A DNA stretch of 64,000 bases from Phoronis australis (taxonomy: Eukaryota; Phoronida; Phoronidae): NCBI GenBank assembly GCA_002633005.1, contig NMRA01000182.1, positions 546,586 through 610,585 on the forward strand. Reading direction: 5' to 3'. This document shows, one piece after another, positions 58,601 through 64,000 of this stretch. Each line of letters opens with the position of its first letter. The first letter of the stretch is position 1. A program made the translations under genes and the position numbers. A model generated the notes under the pieces. The model saw only the letters and a list, made by a program, of their open reading frames with translations. It had not been told where the DNA came from and did not search any database.

Positions 58601-61452
58601 AACTTTTGAATTGTTTTTTAGAAGTCAACTGCTTCGCTGTTAACAGGGAAAATCGTTTTAATGGAGTTGGTTCACCTGCTGACTGGCCTGTCATAAACTA
58701 ATTATGTTACTCAGGTGTTTTAATTGAAATAGCAGCATTTTTATTTTGAAATCCAAGGCCATTTTTGTTTTCTTTGAATTCGTGGAGGAGGAAATAATAC
58801 AAAACCATACCTCCCACTTGTGGCTTTTTGATTTTGGATGTTTTAGAGCACAATTATGGGAAATATTGTGAGCCCTTTAATAAAGTCTCTCCAACAGGGC
58901 GTAATATGACCAACAGACATCAGTGGCTTTATCATTTTTCCAGTCAAATACACAAATTGAATGCTTTTCTGTGCTCAAGTTTTGTACCAAAGCTTAGCCA
59001 TCAGATAATGTTTTGAAAAACTAGGGGCATTCACAACTATGTTAGAACCCCTGTAAAAATGAAAATAGGCAATTTTGGCAATTTATTTTGTCCCAAATTG
59101 GTGAGATTTTACCGTATCCTGTCGAGATGCATGGCCTAGCTAGAGTTTATGGCTCTTTGCTGGTGCTTTGTGCATGATGAACCATGGATAATGAGGTGCA
59201 CGAATCTTCCTCTTGAATTTATCAGCTCTGTGTATTGGACATTCAGGATAACTAGACGTCTAATACTGCGCACTCAAACCTTGTGTCACGTAACAGCTCA
59301 TGAGTGCATGTGTTTTCTGTTACAGAGTCCTGCCCCACGGCCTGACTCATCCTTCAGCAGTCAGCTCAGTAGCTCAGCTTTGGTCAGCAGTGGCTCAAGC
59401 CTGTCCTCAACAAAGTCCTTGAGGTCAAGACCAAAGGTACGTGCCTCTTGAATCCGAGATGCCATTCACTAAATGTGTAAAGACAACCACAGCTGATTTT
59501 CTTGTAGAAAGCTCTAATTTAACCTTGTAACACTAACAATTTGATCGCGCATACACTAATCTCATGAATCTTTGATACTCAGAGGTCAGGTATTGAAAAG
59601 AGAAACGGTCATATAATAGAAAACAATTCGAAATTGAATCAATGAAACGTCAATGACCTTAGTTTTTGAAACCATATCAAGAAATTGGGACCTAACAGAG
59701 CATATTTGCTTTGGAGGTTTATGGTAACGAGTATGAAATTTTGACTGAGATTAATCAAGTTTGAAAAAAATGGCGCCACTGTCTTACCTCTCTTTTCAGC
59801 AAACAACTCTCAACTAAATAATTTTTGTAGTAATTTTTGTAATAATCTACTCACGAAAGTCACACTTTTTAAGGTAGCCCCAAGTGAAGAGTTTTTCATG
59901 TTCAAGTTCTGTACCACACTGAGTTACCACTGGACAATATTTTGACAAACTGGAGTCATTCACATTTGTTTAAAAACAGAGCCCTTGAAAAATGAAAAAA
60001 AGTAATCATGGGAATTCTTTTTGTTGTAACCTTGTAAGATTTTACTATAGTATTAATGATGCACTTCTGTGCGTGGTGGTGTCTCATCAAGTCTTCAGGC
60101 AGAACCAGAACGTTTTAAGGCAATTCTTGACAAGAAATCCACTGAAAACTAAATTCAGTTCAAATCTTAAACCTTGAATGAATTCTATCCGAGCTGCATA
60201 GAATATTTATGATACTATGAAGGGTTTTCCATTGATGTACCACTCACACTGCAAGTTACCCTAGAACACTTGCCCTAGAGCAAGTTGCCCCTGTAATCTG
60301 CCGTGCGTCCACACTACACACTCTTCAGCATGCAACAAATGGTGCAAATATATAAAATATATTGCACCAAATTATTGCAGTACTATGTTCAAAGTTTATG
60401 TGATATCTGCCATCACACAAACTGCTGAAAACTTCTGGGCACTTACTGCAATGTAAGACCACCTTGAAAATGTCCACACGCCCGAGTTGCTCTAGAACAA
60501 CGTTACTTCTAGAGTGAGTTGGTAGTGAGGTTATAGTTTGTGTTACTTCTATTGTCTTACCTTATTGAGGTACGGCAACTTGTTCTAATTACAGTTTTGA
60601 CATAAAACTGCAGACAGGACAAATACCAGGTGCTCAATTATTTACACAGTGTTTGCTCTACTCTGGGCTCCTGTGGGCCAACTTCCAAAGCTTGTGGGCT
60701 CCATTTCAATTTCTTGGCATCCACGAAAACTGTCTAGAAATCATTACGCTAGCATGGAATAACGCAAAATGTATATTGGGGAAAATTAAGCATATCTGTA
60801 GGTTGGTTATCAATGGAAAATACGCTAAAATTACCAAGAAATGAAATGGGGATTTTTTTCATTTAGTTTTAGTTCTTACAAAAATCACATATAAAGTGGT
60901 GCACCCTTAAAGTCAATGTTTGTCTTATTTAGCTTGGTCAAGTCAAACAAGACAGTCTCCGGCCAACACTGAATACTTACTGGTGTCTTGTTTTTGTGCA
61001 ATGTTAAGGTGTCACTTGGGTGTCAGGTGGGAATGCCCAGCTGATTGATTGCTAGATATTCTGGTGGCAAGATGTTCGAGGGTTACTCATAGTAAGAACA
61101 TGACTTGTAGAGAATGTTCAGTGTTACAATGTTTACACTACAACTTCTGAGTTTAATAAATTACATTGTAACTAGAATAAACATGGTATCTTATGGTCAT
61201 CGTTCGTATTTTGGTAGAGTGGCAATCGACTGTCATGTGACTTGGCGTCATCCAATGGCATCACTCCAGCTCACATTAAAGAGGCCGTTCGACGGTACAA
61301 TACTCTCCTGTCTCCATTCATTCTGTATGCTGTAAGTATTGAAATAATAGAGTCTGGAAGATTTCACTAACTAGATGTCATTTGTTGTATGTCATGCCAG
61401 TCATGTTTTATTCAGTGTTGCTTTTTGCTTTTAGGAACAAGTGTTCTGCTGA
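31612..61452 (+). CDS. SUPT3H: SUPT3H (Spt3-like SAGA/STAGA subunit), 11 exons, 5' end missing
   Basis: Spt3 is a nuclear subunit of SAGA/STAGA/TFTC co-activators. Its two histone folds pair with each other and help deliver TBP. Joined exons: 31612-31696, 34044-34130, 35345-35435, 41027-41098, 42728-42789, 44802-44877, 45677-45792, 57154-57309, 59326-59436, 61218-61331, 61435-61452. They total 988 nt and about 329 residues after a first split codon, and every junction keeps frame. Recognisable family blocks, in order: GDCRKPLLESA, LSQLRGSRHIGIEDILFLM, KLRRLIRY, DFLNSID.TGEL, MDQQQYKEFCEARQ, the ETVAQ/IVDLALLVKKD junction and HIKEAVRRY. The known protein has roughly 315-330 residues; this one would be longer because of a serine-rich insert before HIKEAVRRY. 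The leading exons, which should encode the conserved E-[LI]-Q-x-M-M helix, were not found. A C-type lectin gene lies antisense in the 45793-57153 intron. The identification comes from family knowledge recalled without a search, but the match is extensive. Confidence 0.95.
31697..34043 (+). other. SUPT3H intron with repeat remnants
   Basis: Contains a fragment like the 150 bp unit at 47673 (31930-31990, gtatggatttgacgtatgcagcg...ggccattttt), a perfect 19 bp palindrome ATTCGCCAA-C-TTGGCGAAT at 32070-32088, pyrimidine-rich tcyccggccac-type low-complexity sequence (33040-33160), an inverted pair gcatttggcgagta/tactcgccaaat (33530-33606), and the repeat end at 33790-34035. Confidence 0.55.
33790..34035 (+). 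repeat. 3' end of the GTCCGTC-family repeat abutting a SUPT3H acceptor
   Basis: gtagttgtgttcctactgagaagagc...gacatgctgcgccccctacaggctattttaagtttact matches 21205-21285. The terminal gtgggtgcatctgaacgctgtgcattgc matches the end of the block at 48957-48985 (gtgggcgcatttcaacgctctgcgttgc). It stops about 8 bases before the acceptor tag at 34041. Confidence 0.7.
34044..34130 (+). CDS. SUPT3H: SUPT3H exon b: first histone fold, SQLRGSR block
   Basis: Exactly 29 codons, phase 0 at both ends. The acceptor is cctttttttctag and the donor is gacaag|gtaaga. The residues include LSQLRGSRHIGIEDILFLM followed by HKDK. This is the most conserved Spt3 segment: the loop and third helix of the first histone fold (SQLRGAR.I..EDLLFLMRKDK in vertebrates). 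The 3' end of a dispersed repeat abuts the acceptor (see 33790-34035). Confidence 0.95.
34131..35344 (+). other. SUPT3H intron, nothing further seen
   Basis: 1.2 kb of unique-looking sequence between two certain exons. The open frames in it have no splice support. Confidence 0.6.
35345..35435 (+). CDS. SUPT3H: SUPT3H exon c: KLRRL segment and acidic linker
   Basis: The acceptor is ctatatccttcag and the donor is tctctag|gtaggc. Thirty codons plus one base begin VKLRRLIRYVEL and end in the acidic run SEEDDSS. The family has KKLRRLLKY followed by an acidic DEDD stretch at this place. Phase 1 at the end fits the two-base start of the exon at 41027. Confidence 0.92.
36007..36050. repeat. 15 bp tandem repeat, three copies
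   Basis: gaaatacgatatagt repeated, the third copy with one change and its last base missing. Confidence 0.9.
36126..36330. repeat. Left subterminal GGTTAACCGCCC array
   Basis: Five or so units of (g)gttaaccgccca with C-rich tails (cccctac, ccccctgc), spaced 25-50 bases. The GGTTAACC core is itself a palindrome. Confidence 0.85.
37680..37853. repeat. Right subterminal GGGCGGTTAA array
   Basis: Similar motifs to the left array, with cccccccccgattt stretches and an internal cgcccagggcg hairpin near the TIR. Confidence 0.8.
38789..40421. mobile_element. Second TA-flanked TIR DNA element, 1633 bp
   Basis: GACCCAATTCACGC at the left is matched by GCGTGAATTGGGTC at the right. After an indel the match resumes (TCCAAATCGAGGCTCACTGCGATA against TCCAAAACGAGGCTCGCTACGATA), giving TIRs of about 57 bp. 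TA lies on both sides (38787-38788 and 40422-40423). The inside holds a 71-residue open frame (38873-39088) but no complete transposase. Confidence 0.75.
38873..39088 (+). pseudogene. Open-frame remnant inside the TIR element
   Basis: 71 residues with a protein-like composition; the middle reads NHRDVEKYSREQ and KSCLTKGHKFFSENYVQNMK. This loosely recalls the segment just before the SWIM zinc finger in mobile-element proteins with a YqaJ-type nuclease, from memory only. The SWIM cysteines and the nuclease are absent, so it is at best a fragment. Confidence 0.3.
41027..41098 (+). CDS. SUPT3H: SUPT3H exon d: DFLNSID block
   Basis: The acceptor is gaccattttgcag and the donor is gtgacag|gtagat. 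Two bases complete an Asp codon, then 23 codons carry the basic AKKRTK stretch and YDFLNSIDVT, and one base is left over. DFLNSID followed by TG(E) across the next junction is a signature of the vertebrate protein. The basic stretch may act as a nuclear localisation signal (inference). Confidence 0.95.
41099..42727 (+). other. SUPT3H intron, nothing further seen
   Basis: 1.6 kb without recognisable gene or repeat. Confidence 0.55.
42728..42789 (+). CDS. SUPT3H: SUPT3H exon e: GEL and charged helix
   Basis: The acceptor is ttgctttcttttcag and the donor is ctcctg|gtacag. The first codon is split (g+ga, Gly). The residues read GELTALFHDYTHDDIKLERL, matching family GELLAMFEDDEIDEVKQER. It ends in phase 0. 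Confidence 0.92.
42990..43520 (+). repeat. Dispersed repeat (partner 21320-21725)
   Basis: Same order of blocks as the copy at 21320, with a duplicated middle part. It lies in the SUPT3H intron 42790-44801. Nothing else was seen in that intron. Confidence 0.7.
44802..44877 (+). CDS. SUPT3H: SUPT3H exon f: MDQQQYKEFCEARQ
   Basis: The acceptor is gatattcatttcag and the donor is agctttg|gtatgt. There are 25 codons plus one base. RAECSSRTMDQQQYKEFCEA and RQASF correspond to family RAERQTRIMD..QY.EFCESRQLSF, the entry to the second histone fold. Confidence 0.95.
45677..45792 (+). CDS. SUPT3H: SUPT3H exon g: second histone fold, helices 1-2
   Basis: The acceptor is attatttcatttttcag-like and the donor is gctcag|gtaggg. 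Two bases complete a Gly codon, then 38 codons follow. Visible blocks are KFKDWL and ALEIMSYLAFETVAQ, matching family KFRDWLD and AMEILAYLAYETVAQ. It ends in phase 0 at the glutamine, just before the IVDLALL block encoded more than 11 kb downstream. Confidence 0.95.
45984..46103 (-). CDS. Candidate minus-strand coding fragment
   Basis: After a minus-strand acceptor (cagtttactgtcag) an open frame of 39 residues runs to TGA and contains AVIATESDSGAALSLIPVKA. GC content is higher than its surroundings. The D-S-G-A-A-x-S-L-I-P stretch resembles the active-site loop of retropepsin-type aspartic proteases of LTR elements, but the preceding strand fits poorly. No partner exon was found. It may be an element fragment, the last exon of a nested gene, or chance. 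Confidence 0.25.
   Translation of the reverse strand, partial: VITLNWVLLAQDNAVIATESDSGAALSLIPVKAAQKDEQ
46593..46676 (+). CDS. Candidate 27-residue open frame, Tudor-like start
   Basis: ATG followed by ASFVVNKRVQAVDEVGHWAR, then a stop after 27 codons. The V-x-x-x-V-x-A-x-D-x-x-G-x-W-x-x-A pattern resembles the first strands of Tudor/chromo-barrel folds. A gt lies at gatgag|gttggt, and AATAAA follows at 46800. No continuation was found, so it is a fragment or coincidence. Confidence 0.2.
   Translation: MASFVVNKRVQAVDEVGHWARAVISFL
47473..48985 (+). repeat. Dispersed repeat block with 450 bp higher-order tandem units
   Basis: Starts with a hairpin TGCGCCCACATA-ttta-TATGTGGACGCA, then gtccgtccgtcc and gcgtccggcgtcc. 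It goes on with monomers of about 150 bp, each holding a ctagtggca/cctagtggc motif (47671, 47817, 47977, 48121, 48265, 48425) and a tatctyc.aaa.c.....ggatt block. Three monomers form a 450 bp unit repeated nearly twice (47661-48110 and 48111-48560). The 3' end reads tgtgggcgca then tttcaacgctctgcgttgctc. Related pieces: 20936, 31930, 33790. The family name is not known to me. Confidence 0.85.
49661..49842. repeat. Diverged duplication of the lectin 3' end
   Basis: About 75 bases at 49768-49842, covering the last lectin codons and stop, resemble 49665-49739 (tgttattc...ccatgaattgattacattctgttgcacttcacacaatgttgg). The downstream copy still encodes LCEV in the equivalent place but lacks the stop there. 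Confidence 0.6.
49814..49941 (-). CDS. C-type lectin exon 2: QPDN, ENCVE, WND and C-terminal cysteine
   Basis: The exon starts with gg, completing a Gly codon, then reads NQPDNYNGQENCVE, later WNDLPC, and ends LCEV then TAA. It has 128 nt and stays in frame with exon 1. Directly downstream on the minus strand is a diverged duplicate of its final bases (see 49661-49842). Confidence 0.92.
49814..51490 (-). CDS. Secreted C-type lectin, two exons, nested antisense in SUPT3H
   Basis: Exons are 51022-51490 and 49814-49941 with a 1080 bp intron. The donor is ttggttgg|gtaata and the acceptor is tgtattttag|gg, phase 1. The product has 198 residues: a hydrophobic signal peptide (about 1-18), an RHRR dibasic site (21-24) of the furin type, a Gln/Leu-rich segment likely to form a coiled coil (28-66), then one C-type lectin domain (69-198). 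The domain shows the extra CPAGY..SC pair (69/80), C97 in helix 1, the FWTSG counterpart of the WIG strand (128-132), the QPDN sugar and calcium motif at the splice junction (159-162), ENCVE (167-171), WND (181-183), and cysteines 186 and 196 for the two core disulphides. QPD favours galactose-type ligands in known lectins. This suggests a secreted, calcium-dependent carbohydrate-binding protein for recognition or defence (inference). The extra C192 is unusual. Confidence 0.92.
50130..50520. repeat. GTCATTGTCAGCAGTT-type low-complexity array in the lectin intron
   Basis: Irregular repeats of (ag)ttgtcattgtcag with short variants fill the lectin intron. The apparent open frames over it are artefacts. 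Confidence 0.85.
51022..51490 (-). CDS. C-type lectin exon 1: signal peptide, coiled-coil region, domain N half
   Basis: The start is the first ATG after the TATA box; MLFSMILLGLLFTALEAAPP is a good signal peptide. The exon encodes 156 codons plus one base. The frame reads on past the donor for 17 residues to a stop, but those residues no longer look like a lectin, and the second exon restores the fold exactly. Confidence 0.93.
51551..51562 (-). promoter_or_regulatory. TATA box of the lectin gene
   Basis: On the minus strand the motif reads CATATATATATAAG, 61-72 bases upstream of the lectin ATG. A start site about 30 bases downstream would leave a 5' UTR of roughly 30-40 bases. Confidence 0.7.
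51587..51695. repeat. Direct repeat upstream of lectin promoter
   Basis: Two copies of about 40 bases, TTTGAGGTCAGCGTG..TCAAGAGATTGTTTTCTTGATTT and CTTGAGGTCAGCTGTGTCTAGAGACTTGTTGTCTTCATTT in outline, lie 57 bases apart. Both carry an AGGTCA half site. Confidence 0.6.
51593..51608. promoter_or_regulatory. DR4-type nuclear-receptor-like motif
   Basis: AGGTCA gcgt GGGTCA, two half sites in direct repeat with a 4-base spacer, about 30 bases upstream of the TATA box. A second, weaker copy of the surrounding sequence starts at 51650 (AGGTCAgctgTGTCTA). DR4 sites bind thyroid/LXR-type receptors in known animals. Function here is inference from the motif alone. Confidence 0.35.
52250..52436. repeat. 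29 bp minisatellite, about six copies
   Basis: acataaattgatgagatacatgaccatag repeated with very few changes, the first copy partial and the last truncated. It keeps open frames on the minus strand, which explains the repetitive pseudo-protein there. Confidence 0.95.
53095..53525 (+). repeat. Dispersed repeat, copy 2 (partner 8315-8860)
   Basis: Same order of shared blocks as 8315-8860. It lies in the large SUPT3H intron. The open frame over it is a by-product. Confidence 0.55.
54826..55035. repeat. 35 bp minisatellite, six copies
   Basis: Six units of atcttggattatgaactagagtgcactgtactttc, with single changes (gattgtg in two units, ctacag and ctaaag variants), totalling exactly 210 bases, then a seventh fragment. 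Confidence 0.95.
56566..56691. repeat. 63 bp tandem duplication
   Basis: Two units (64 and 62 bases) share atgtgatg, taggtctgaatacatgc and cagtaacaatt-type blocks. A third start follows at 56692. Confidence 0.85.
57154..57309 (+). CDS. SUPT3H: SUPT3H exon h: IVDLALLVKKD and start of serine-rich insert
   Basis: The acceptor is catgttattgcag and the donor is tcccatt|gtaagt; 52 codons, phase 0-0. It begins IVDLALLVKKD (family LVDLALLVRQD), then DPMATFIPIS (family DPFSHAISATFI). Its last 30 residues are rich in Ser, Pro and Thr and start the insert that sets this protein apart from the vertebrate form. Confidence 0.93.
57310..59325 (+). other. SUPT3H intron with retrotransposon tail
   Basis: Holds the non-LTR fragment at 57840-58366. 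A minus-strand tRNA-like B box (GGATTCAAATCC, 57655-57666) near 57641-57745 hints at a tRNA-derived SINE but does not fold into a full tRNA. 58450-58975 shows nothing recognisable; 58975-59115 is a diverged repeat related to 59880-60060 and 61850-61985. Confidence 0.5.
57840..58366 (+). pseudogene. 3' end of a non-LTR retrotransposon, frameshifted
   Basis: The upstream frame reads RLAKIGAS (end of an RNase H-like domain), then WASLNSCRETKENFPNV and SLLSLDR. After a +1 frame change come the GHCNLARHRH stretch and the terminal zinc-knuckle-like CPECGTDVESPKHLVESCPAF, then a stop at 58364-58366. This order is the familiar tail of Jockey/CR1-type elements with RNase H. The reverse transcriptase part is missing, and at least one frameshift (about 58060-58110) disables it. 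Confidence 0.8.
59326..59436 (+). CDS. SUPT3H: SUPT3H exon i: serine-rich phase 0-0 exon
   Basis: The acceptor is tgttttctgttacag and the donor is ccaaag|gtacgt. The 37 codons contain 16 serines plus several basic residues near the end (KSLRSRPK). Both ends are phase 0, so the exon could be skipped without breaking frame. I recall no counterpart of this length in vertebrate SUPT3H. The exon is called from its splice sites, its open frame and its position between two certain exons. Confidence 0.8.
59437..61217 (+). other. SUPT3H intron with diverged repeats
   Basis: 59880-60060 resembles 58975-59115 (ttcaagttctgtaccac, then tcattcacat, aaaaatgaaaa, gtaagattttac), and a MITE-like element lies at 60255-60595. 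The rest is unremarkable. Confidence 0.5.
60255..60595. mobile_element. MITE-like element with AGAACA.GTTGCC ends
   Basis: The left end ttaccctagaacacttgccc is roughly inverted at the right end (ggcaacttgttctaatt). Similar ends recur at 62395-62520, 63545-63675 and 63700-63845, in both orientations. The family is unknown; boundaries are approximate. Confidence 0.45.
61218..61331 (+). CDS. SUPT3H: SUPT3H exon j: last helix of second histone fold
   Basis: The acceptor is tcgtattttggtag, with a rather weak pyrimidine tract; the donor is tatgct|gtaagt. Thirty-eight codons contain ITPAHIKEAVRRYNTLLSPF, matching family [23 protein letters not shown]. The identity is clear despite the weak acceptor. 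Confidence 0.93.
61435..61452 (+). CDS. SUPT3H: SUPT3H candidate terminal exon, 5 codons and stop
   Basis: 103 bp after the previous donor lies a strong acceptor, gttgctttttgcttttag, followed in the required phase 0 by EQVFC and TGA. Vertebrate SUPT3H also ends in cysteine shortly after the SPF motif, but with a longer tail (about ten more residues). A possible poly(A) signal AATAAA lies at 62333-62338, inside the repeat duplication. The alternative is a true last exon beyond the window. Confidence 0.5.
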   Translation, partial: EQVFC

Positions 61453-61619
61453 AAAGTTTTTATAAATATCGAACTAAATTTAGAGACCACAGGGGAATTC
61501 TCTCAATTGTTAGGAAGAGCAATTAAGTCAATCAAATGTGCAGTCTATTTCTTTAAGATCTAGTCGAGGCAAGAACTGGATCAGTGTCTCTTTGCATGCA
61601 ACCTGGTCAAGAAAATGTT

Positions 61620-62520
61620 GAAGTAACTGATCACACAAAAACGTACTCTTGCATGATTTTTTTCCCAATGAAATGTATTAATGCATGGAATTCCCCAAAA
61701 ACTGATTTTGCTCAAATCAAGGTACCAAAAGTCATATTTTATTATAACTTTAAAAATCTCAGCAATTAAGGACACGACATTGCCACACCTCAAATTTTAT
61801 TTTACCATTGGTTCATATAAGACATTTTGCATCAAATTCATACTTTGTCATGTTCAAGTTGTGTATGATATCAACCACTACAAACAAAAACCTTTGAGCT
61901 CTCACAACAATGTAAGAAGACTTCTGAAAAATGGGAAAGGAGCAATTTTGACAATTATTTTTATCCGGAATCGGTGAGATTTCAACATACTAAATTTTCA
62001 CGTTGTTAAACTGTGCTTTTAAAATTCTTTTTGATCGGAAATACACATGTGCCTGAAAATAATGACCAGTCTTCTAATTGCCATAACTTCATTTCAAATA
62101 TGAAAATTTCCGCACAAAACTTAAAATTCTAATTATTCCATTAGTTTCTGTGTTTTTCTTTGAAGGCACATTTCTGCTGAGAAAACGACTGTCAAAAATA
62201 GAGACTTTAAAGCTATGATCATAAACCCTATCTTGGTTTTAAAAACATCAACTTTCTTGTCAGGCGTATTTGCTCCTCCAAGGCATAATGTCATTCTGTT
62301 CTTATCCTTTGTTTGACTAGAAATTTGTTGATAATAAATCACCTGCAATATACCTGACAGTCACACTGCCTTAAGTGTTGTCTGCACATGGACTTACATT
62401 AGAACAAGTTACTCATAAAAAAGTTGTCGCTAGGTTCGGCGGCTGTCTGGACGCTGTTTTAAATTAATGCAGCTTACTCTTTTTGTAACAACTTACTCCA
62501 CCTTATCGAGGTAGAGTAAC
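61620..62520 (+). repeat. Duplicated segment, copy 1 (element-occupied)
   Basis: Runs from gaagtaactgatcac to gaggtagagtaac and is highly similar to 62754-63672, with substitutions and a few indels. It is interrupted at its 3' end by the TIR element at TA 62521-62522. Open frames on both strands are shared between copies but are not protein-like. Confidence 0.9.
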
Positions 62521-62522
62521 TA

Positions 62523-62752
62523 CCGTAATCGTTCGGGTTAACGCCCATGCTCAGTTAACCGCCCATCCCCGACTTTAAGTGGATTTTCGATTTAACCGCC
62601 CACTGCTCGGTTAAGCGCCCCCCTGCGATTTTTGAAGATTTCCAGTTAAGCGCCCACCTCTCGGTTAAGCGCCCATCCCCGACTTTGAAAGAATGAAGAT
62701 TTAGCGCCTGGTGCTAAGGAAACGCGCGATTCCCCGACTTTTAGAAAAAGAT
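62523..62752. mobile_element. Truncated copy of the GGTTAACCGCCC TIR element
   Basis: Starts CCGTAATCGTTCGGGTTAACGCCC exactly after TA and follows the left arm of the element at 36126 for about 230 bases (same GGTTAACCGCCC units, then gctaa..gaaacgcg and ccccgac.tttta). It breaks at the N, so interior and right end are missing. Confidence 0.85.
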
Positions 62753-62753
62753 N
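62753..62753. other. Single undetermined base (N), probable assembly join
   Basis: The only N in the window sits exactly where the truncated element stops and the second copy of the duplication begins. Confidence 0.85.
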
Positions 62754-63674
62754 GAAGTAACTGATCAGACAAAAACATACTTTTGTATGATTTCTGGTGT
62801 CTTCATAAATCACAGTGAAATGTATTAATGCATGAAAGGCCCCAAAAACTGATTTTGCTAAAATCAAGGTACCAAAAGTCATATTTTATGATAACTTTAA
62901 AAATCTCAGCAATTAAGGACATGACATTGCCTCACCTCTAATTTTATTTTACCATTGTTCATATAATATAAATATCACCAAATTCATACTTTGTCATGTT
63001 CAAGTTGTGTATGATATCAACCATGTACAAACAAAAACCTTTGGGCACTCACAAGAATGTAAGAAGACTTCTGAAAAATGGGAAAGGAGCAATTTTGGCA
63101 ATTATTTTTGTCCGGAATCGGTGAGATTTCAACATACTAAATTTTCACGTTGTTAAACTGTGTGCTTTTAAAATTCGTTTTGATCGGAAATACACATGTG
63201 CCTGAAAATAACGACCAGTCTTCTGATTGCCATAACTTCATTTCAAGTATGAAAATTTCTGCACAAAACTTAAAATTCTATTTATTCCATTAGTTTCTGG
63301 GTTTTTCTTTGAAGGCTCATTTCTGCTGAGAAAACGATTGTCAAAAAATAGAGACTTTAAAGCTATGAACACAAACCCTATTTTGGTTTTAAAAACATCA
63401 ACTTTCTTCGCTGGCGTATTTGCTCCTCCAAGGCATAATGTCATTCTGTTCTTATCCTTTGTTTGACTAGAAATTTGTTGATAATAAATCACCTGCAATA
63501 TACCTGATAGTCACACTGCCATAAGTGTTGTCTGCACACAGACTTACATTAGAACAAGTTACTCATAGAAAAAGTTGTCGCTAGGTTCAGCAAGCCGCCT
63601 GGACGCTGTTTTAAATTAATGCAACTTACTCTTTTTGTAACAACTTACTCCACCTTATCAAGGTAGGGTAACTA
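62754..63674 (+). repeat. Duplicated segment, copy 2 (empty site)
   Basis: Matches 61620-62520 from gaagtaactgatcag onward and continues through ggtagggtaacTA into atattctgggg without the element. It is therefore the pre-integration form of the site occupied in copy 1. Confidence 0.9.
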
Positions 63675-64000
63675 ATATTCTGGGGTAACTTGCACTACTT
63701 CTAAACATTGTGTAGTCACAAAACTGGGGCAAGGTGGAAGTAATCATCAGCTGTTCATTGTCATGCAACAACTTCCACTGAGTGTGTGGACACTCCACTT
63801 ACTGAGTGGGGCAAGTTGCATTAGTGCAAGTTGTTCTAAGGTAAGTCTCTTACACCACTGAAATCAAGCCACCATGACCAGCAACTTATAATGGTTCTCA
63901 CAGTTGAGCCATTGATAAACTGTCAAGCCCCAAACTATTTCCAATCAGAGTAAGAACAAGATGAGGCAGCTTTGATAACAGTAAATGACGTAAATCAAAA
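63675..64000. other. Repeat module, then nothing recognisable
   Basis: 63690-63845 carries ggggcaagttgca...caagttgttctaaggtaag, related in inverse orientation to the left end at 60255. After that no feature is seen up to the window end. Confidence 0.4.

Noticed and set aside
61584-63498. Matching open frames in both duplicated copies
   Set aside because: Shared only because the DNA is duplicated; composition is that of AT-rich non-coding sequence.
1-64000. CRISPR arrays, bacterial operons, rRNA or complete tRNA genes
   Set aside because: None seen; splice-site structure and repeats show animal nuclear DNA.

Overview
The window is animal nuclear DNA: AT-rich, with long introns, GT-AG splice sites, many decayed dispersed repeats, and two genes that can be rebuilt exon by exon. 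The species is not identified. A SUPT3H gene that still reads like the vertebrate protein, a small secreted C-type lectin, and high repeat and haplotype polymorphism suggest a marine invertebrate (for example an invertebrate deuterostome or a lophotrochozoan). That placement is inference. Nearly all long open frames in the window are chance frames in AT-rich DNA.

Layout. Bases 1-31611 hold no gene I can name. They carry a ~700 bp imperfect inverted-repeat pair (about 500-1250 and 6310-7045), copies of several dispersed repeats, a 74 bp AG microsatellite (22527-22600), a MITE-like hairpin (25285-25396), and a complete minus-strand solo LTR with a 5 bp target duplication (27698-28619). A few short exon-like segments lie here; the best is 11319-11429, followed by a poly(A) signal at 12804.

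From 31612 to 61452 the plus strand carries eleven exons of SUPT3H (Spt3), a SAGA-type co-activator subunit. All ten exon junctions agree in phase. The extreme N terminus (first exon or exons) was not found. The gene has an unusually long serine-rich insert before the last helix of its second histone fold, partly encoded by a phase 0-0 exon, and a candidate 18 bp terminal exon. Its introns contain two TA-flanked inverted-terminal-repeat DNA elements (36126-37853 and 38789-40421), a ~1.5 kb block with a 450 bp higher-order repeat (47473-48985), minisatellites of 29 and 35 bp, and a frameshifted non-LTR retrotransposon tail.

Inside the largest SUPT3H intron, on the opposite strand, is a complete two-exon C-type lectin gene (51490 down to 49814, 198 residues). 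It has a signal peptide, a short amphipathic region, one lectin domain with a QPD sugar-specificity motif, a TATA box and an upstream nuclear-receptor-like DR4 motif.

The 3' end (61620-63674) holds a ~0.9 kb direct duplication around a single N. The first copy carries an insertion of the same TA-flanked element seen at 36126; the second copy has the intact, empty TA site. This is either a haplotype collapse in the assembly or a recent segmental duplication, and it fixes the element's boundaries.
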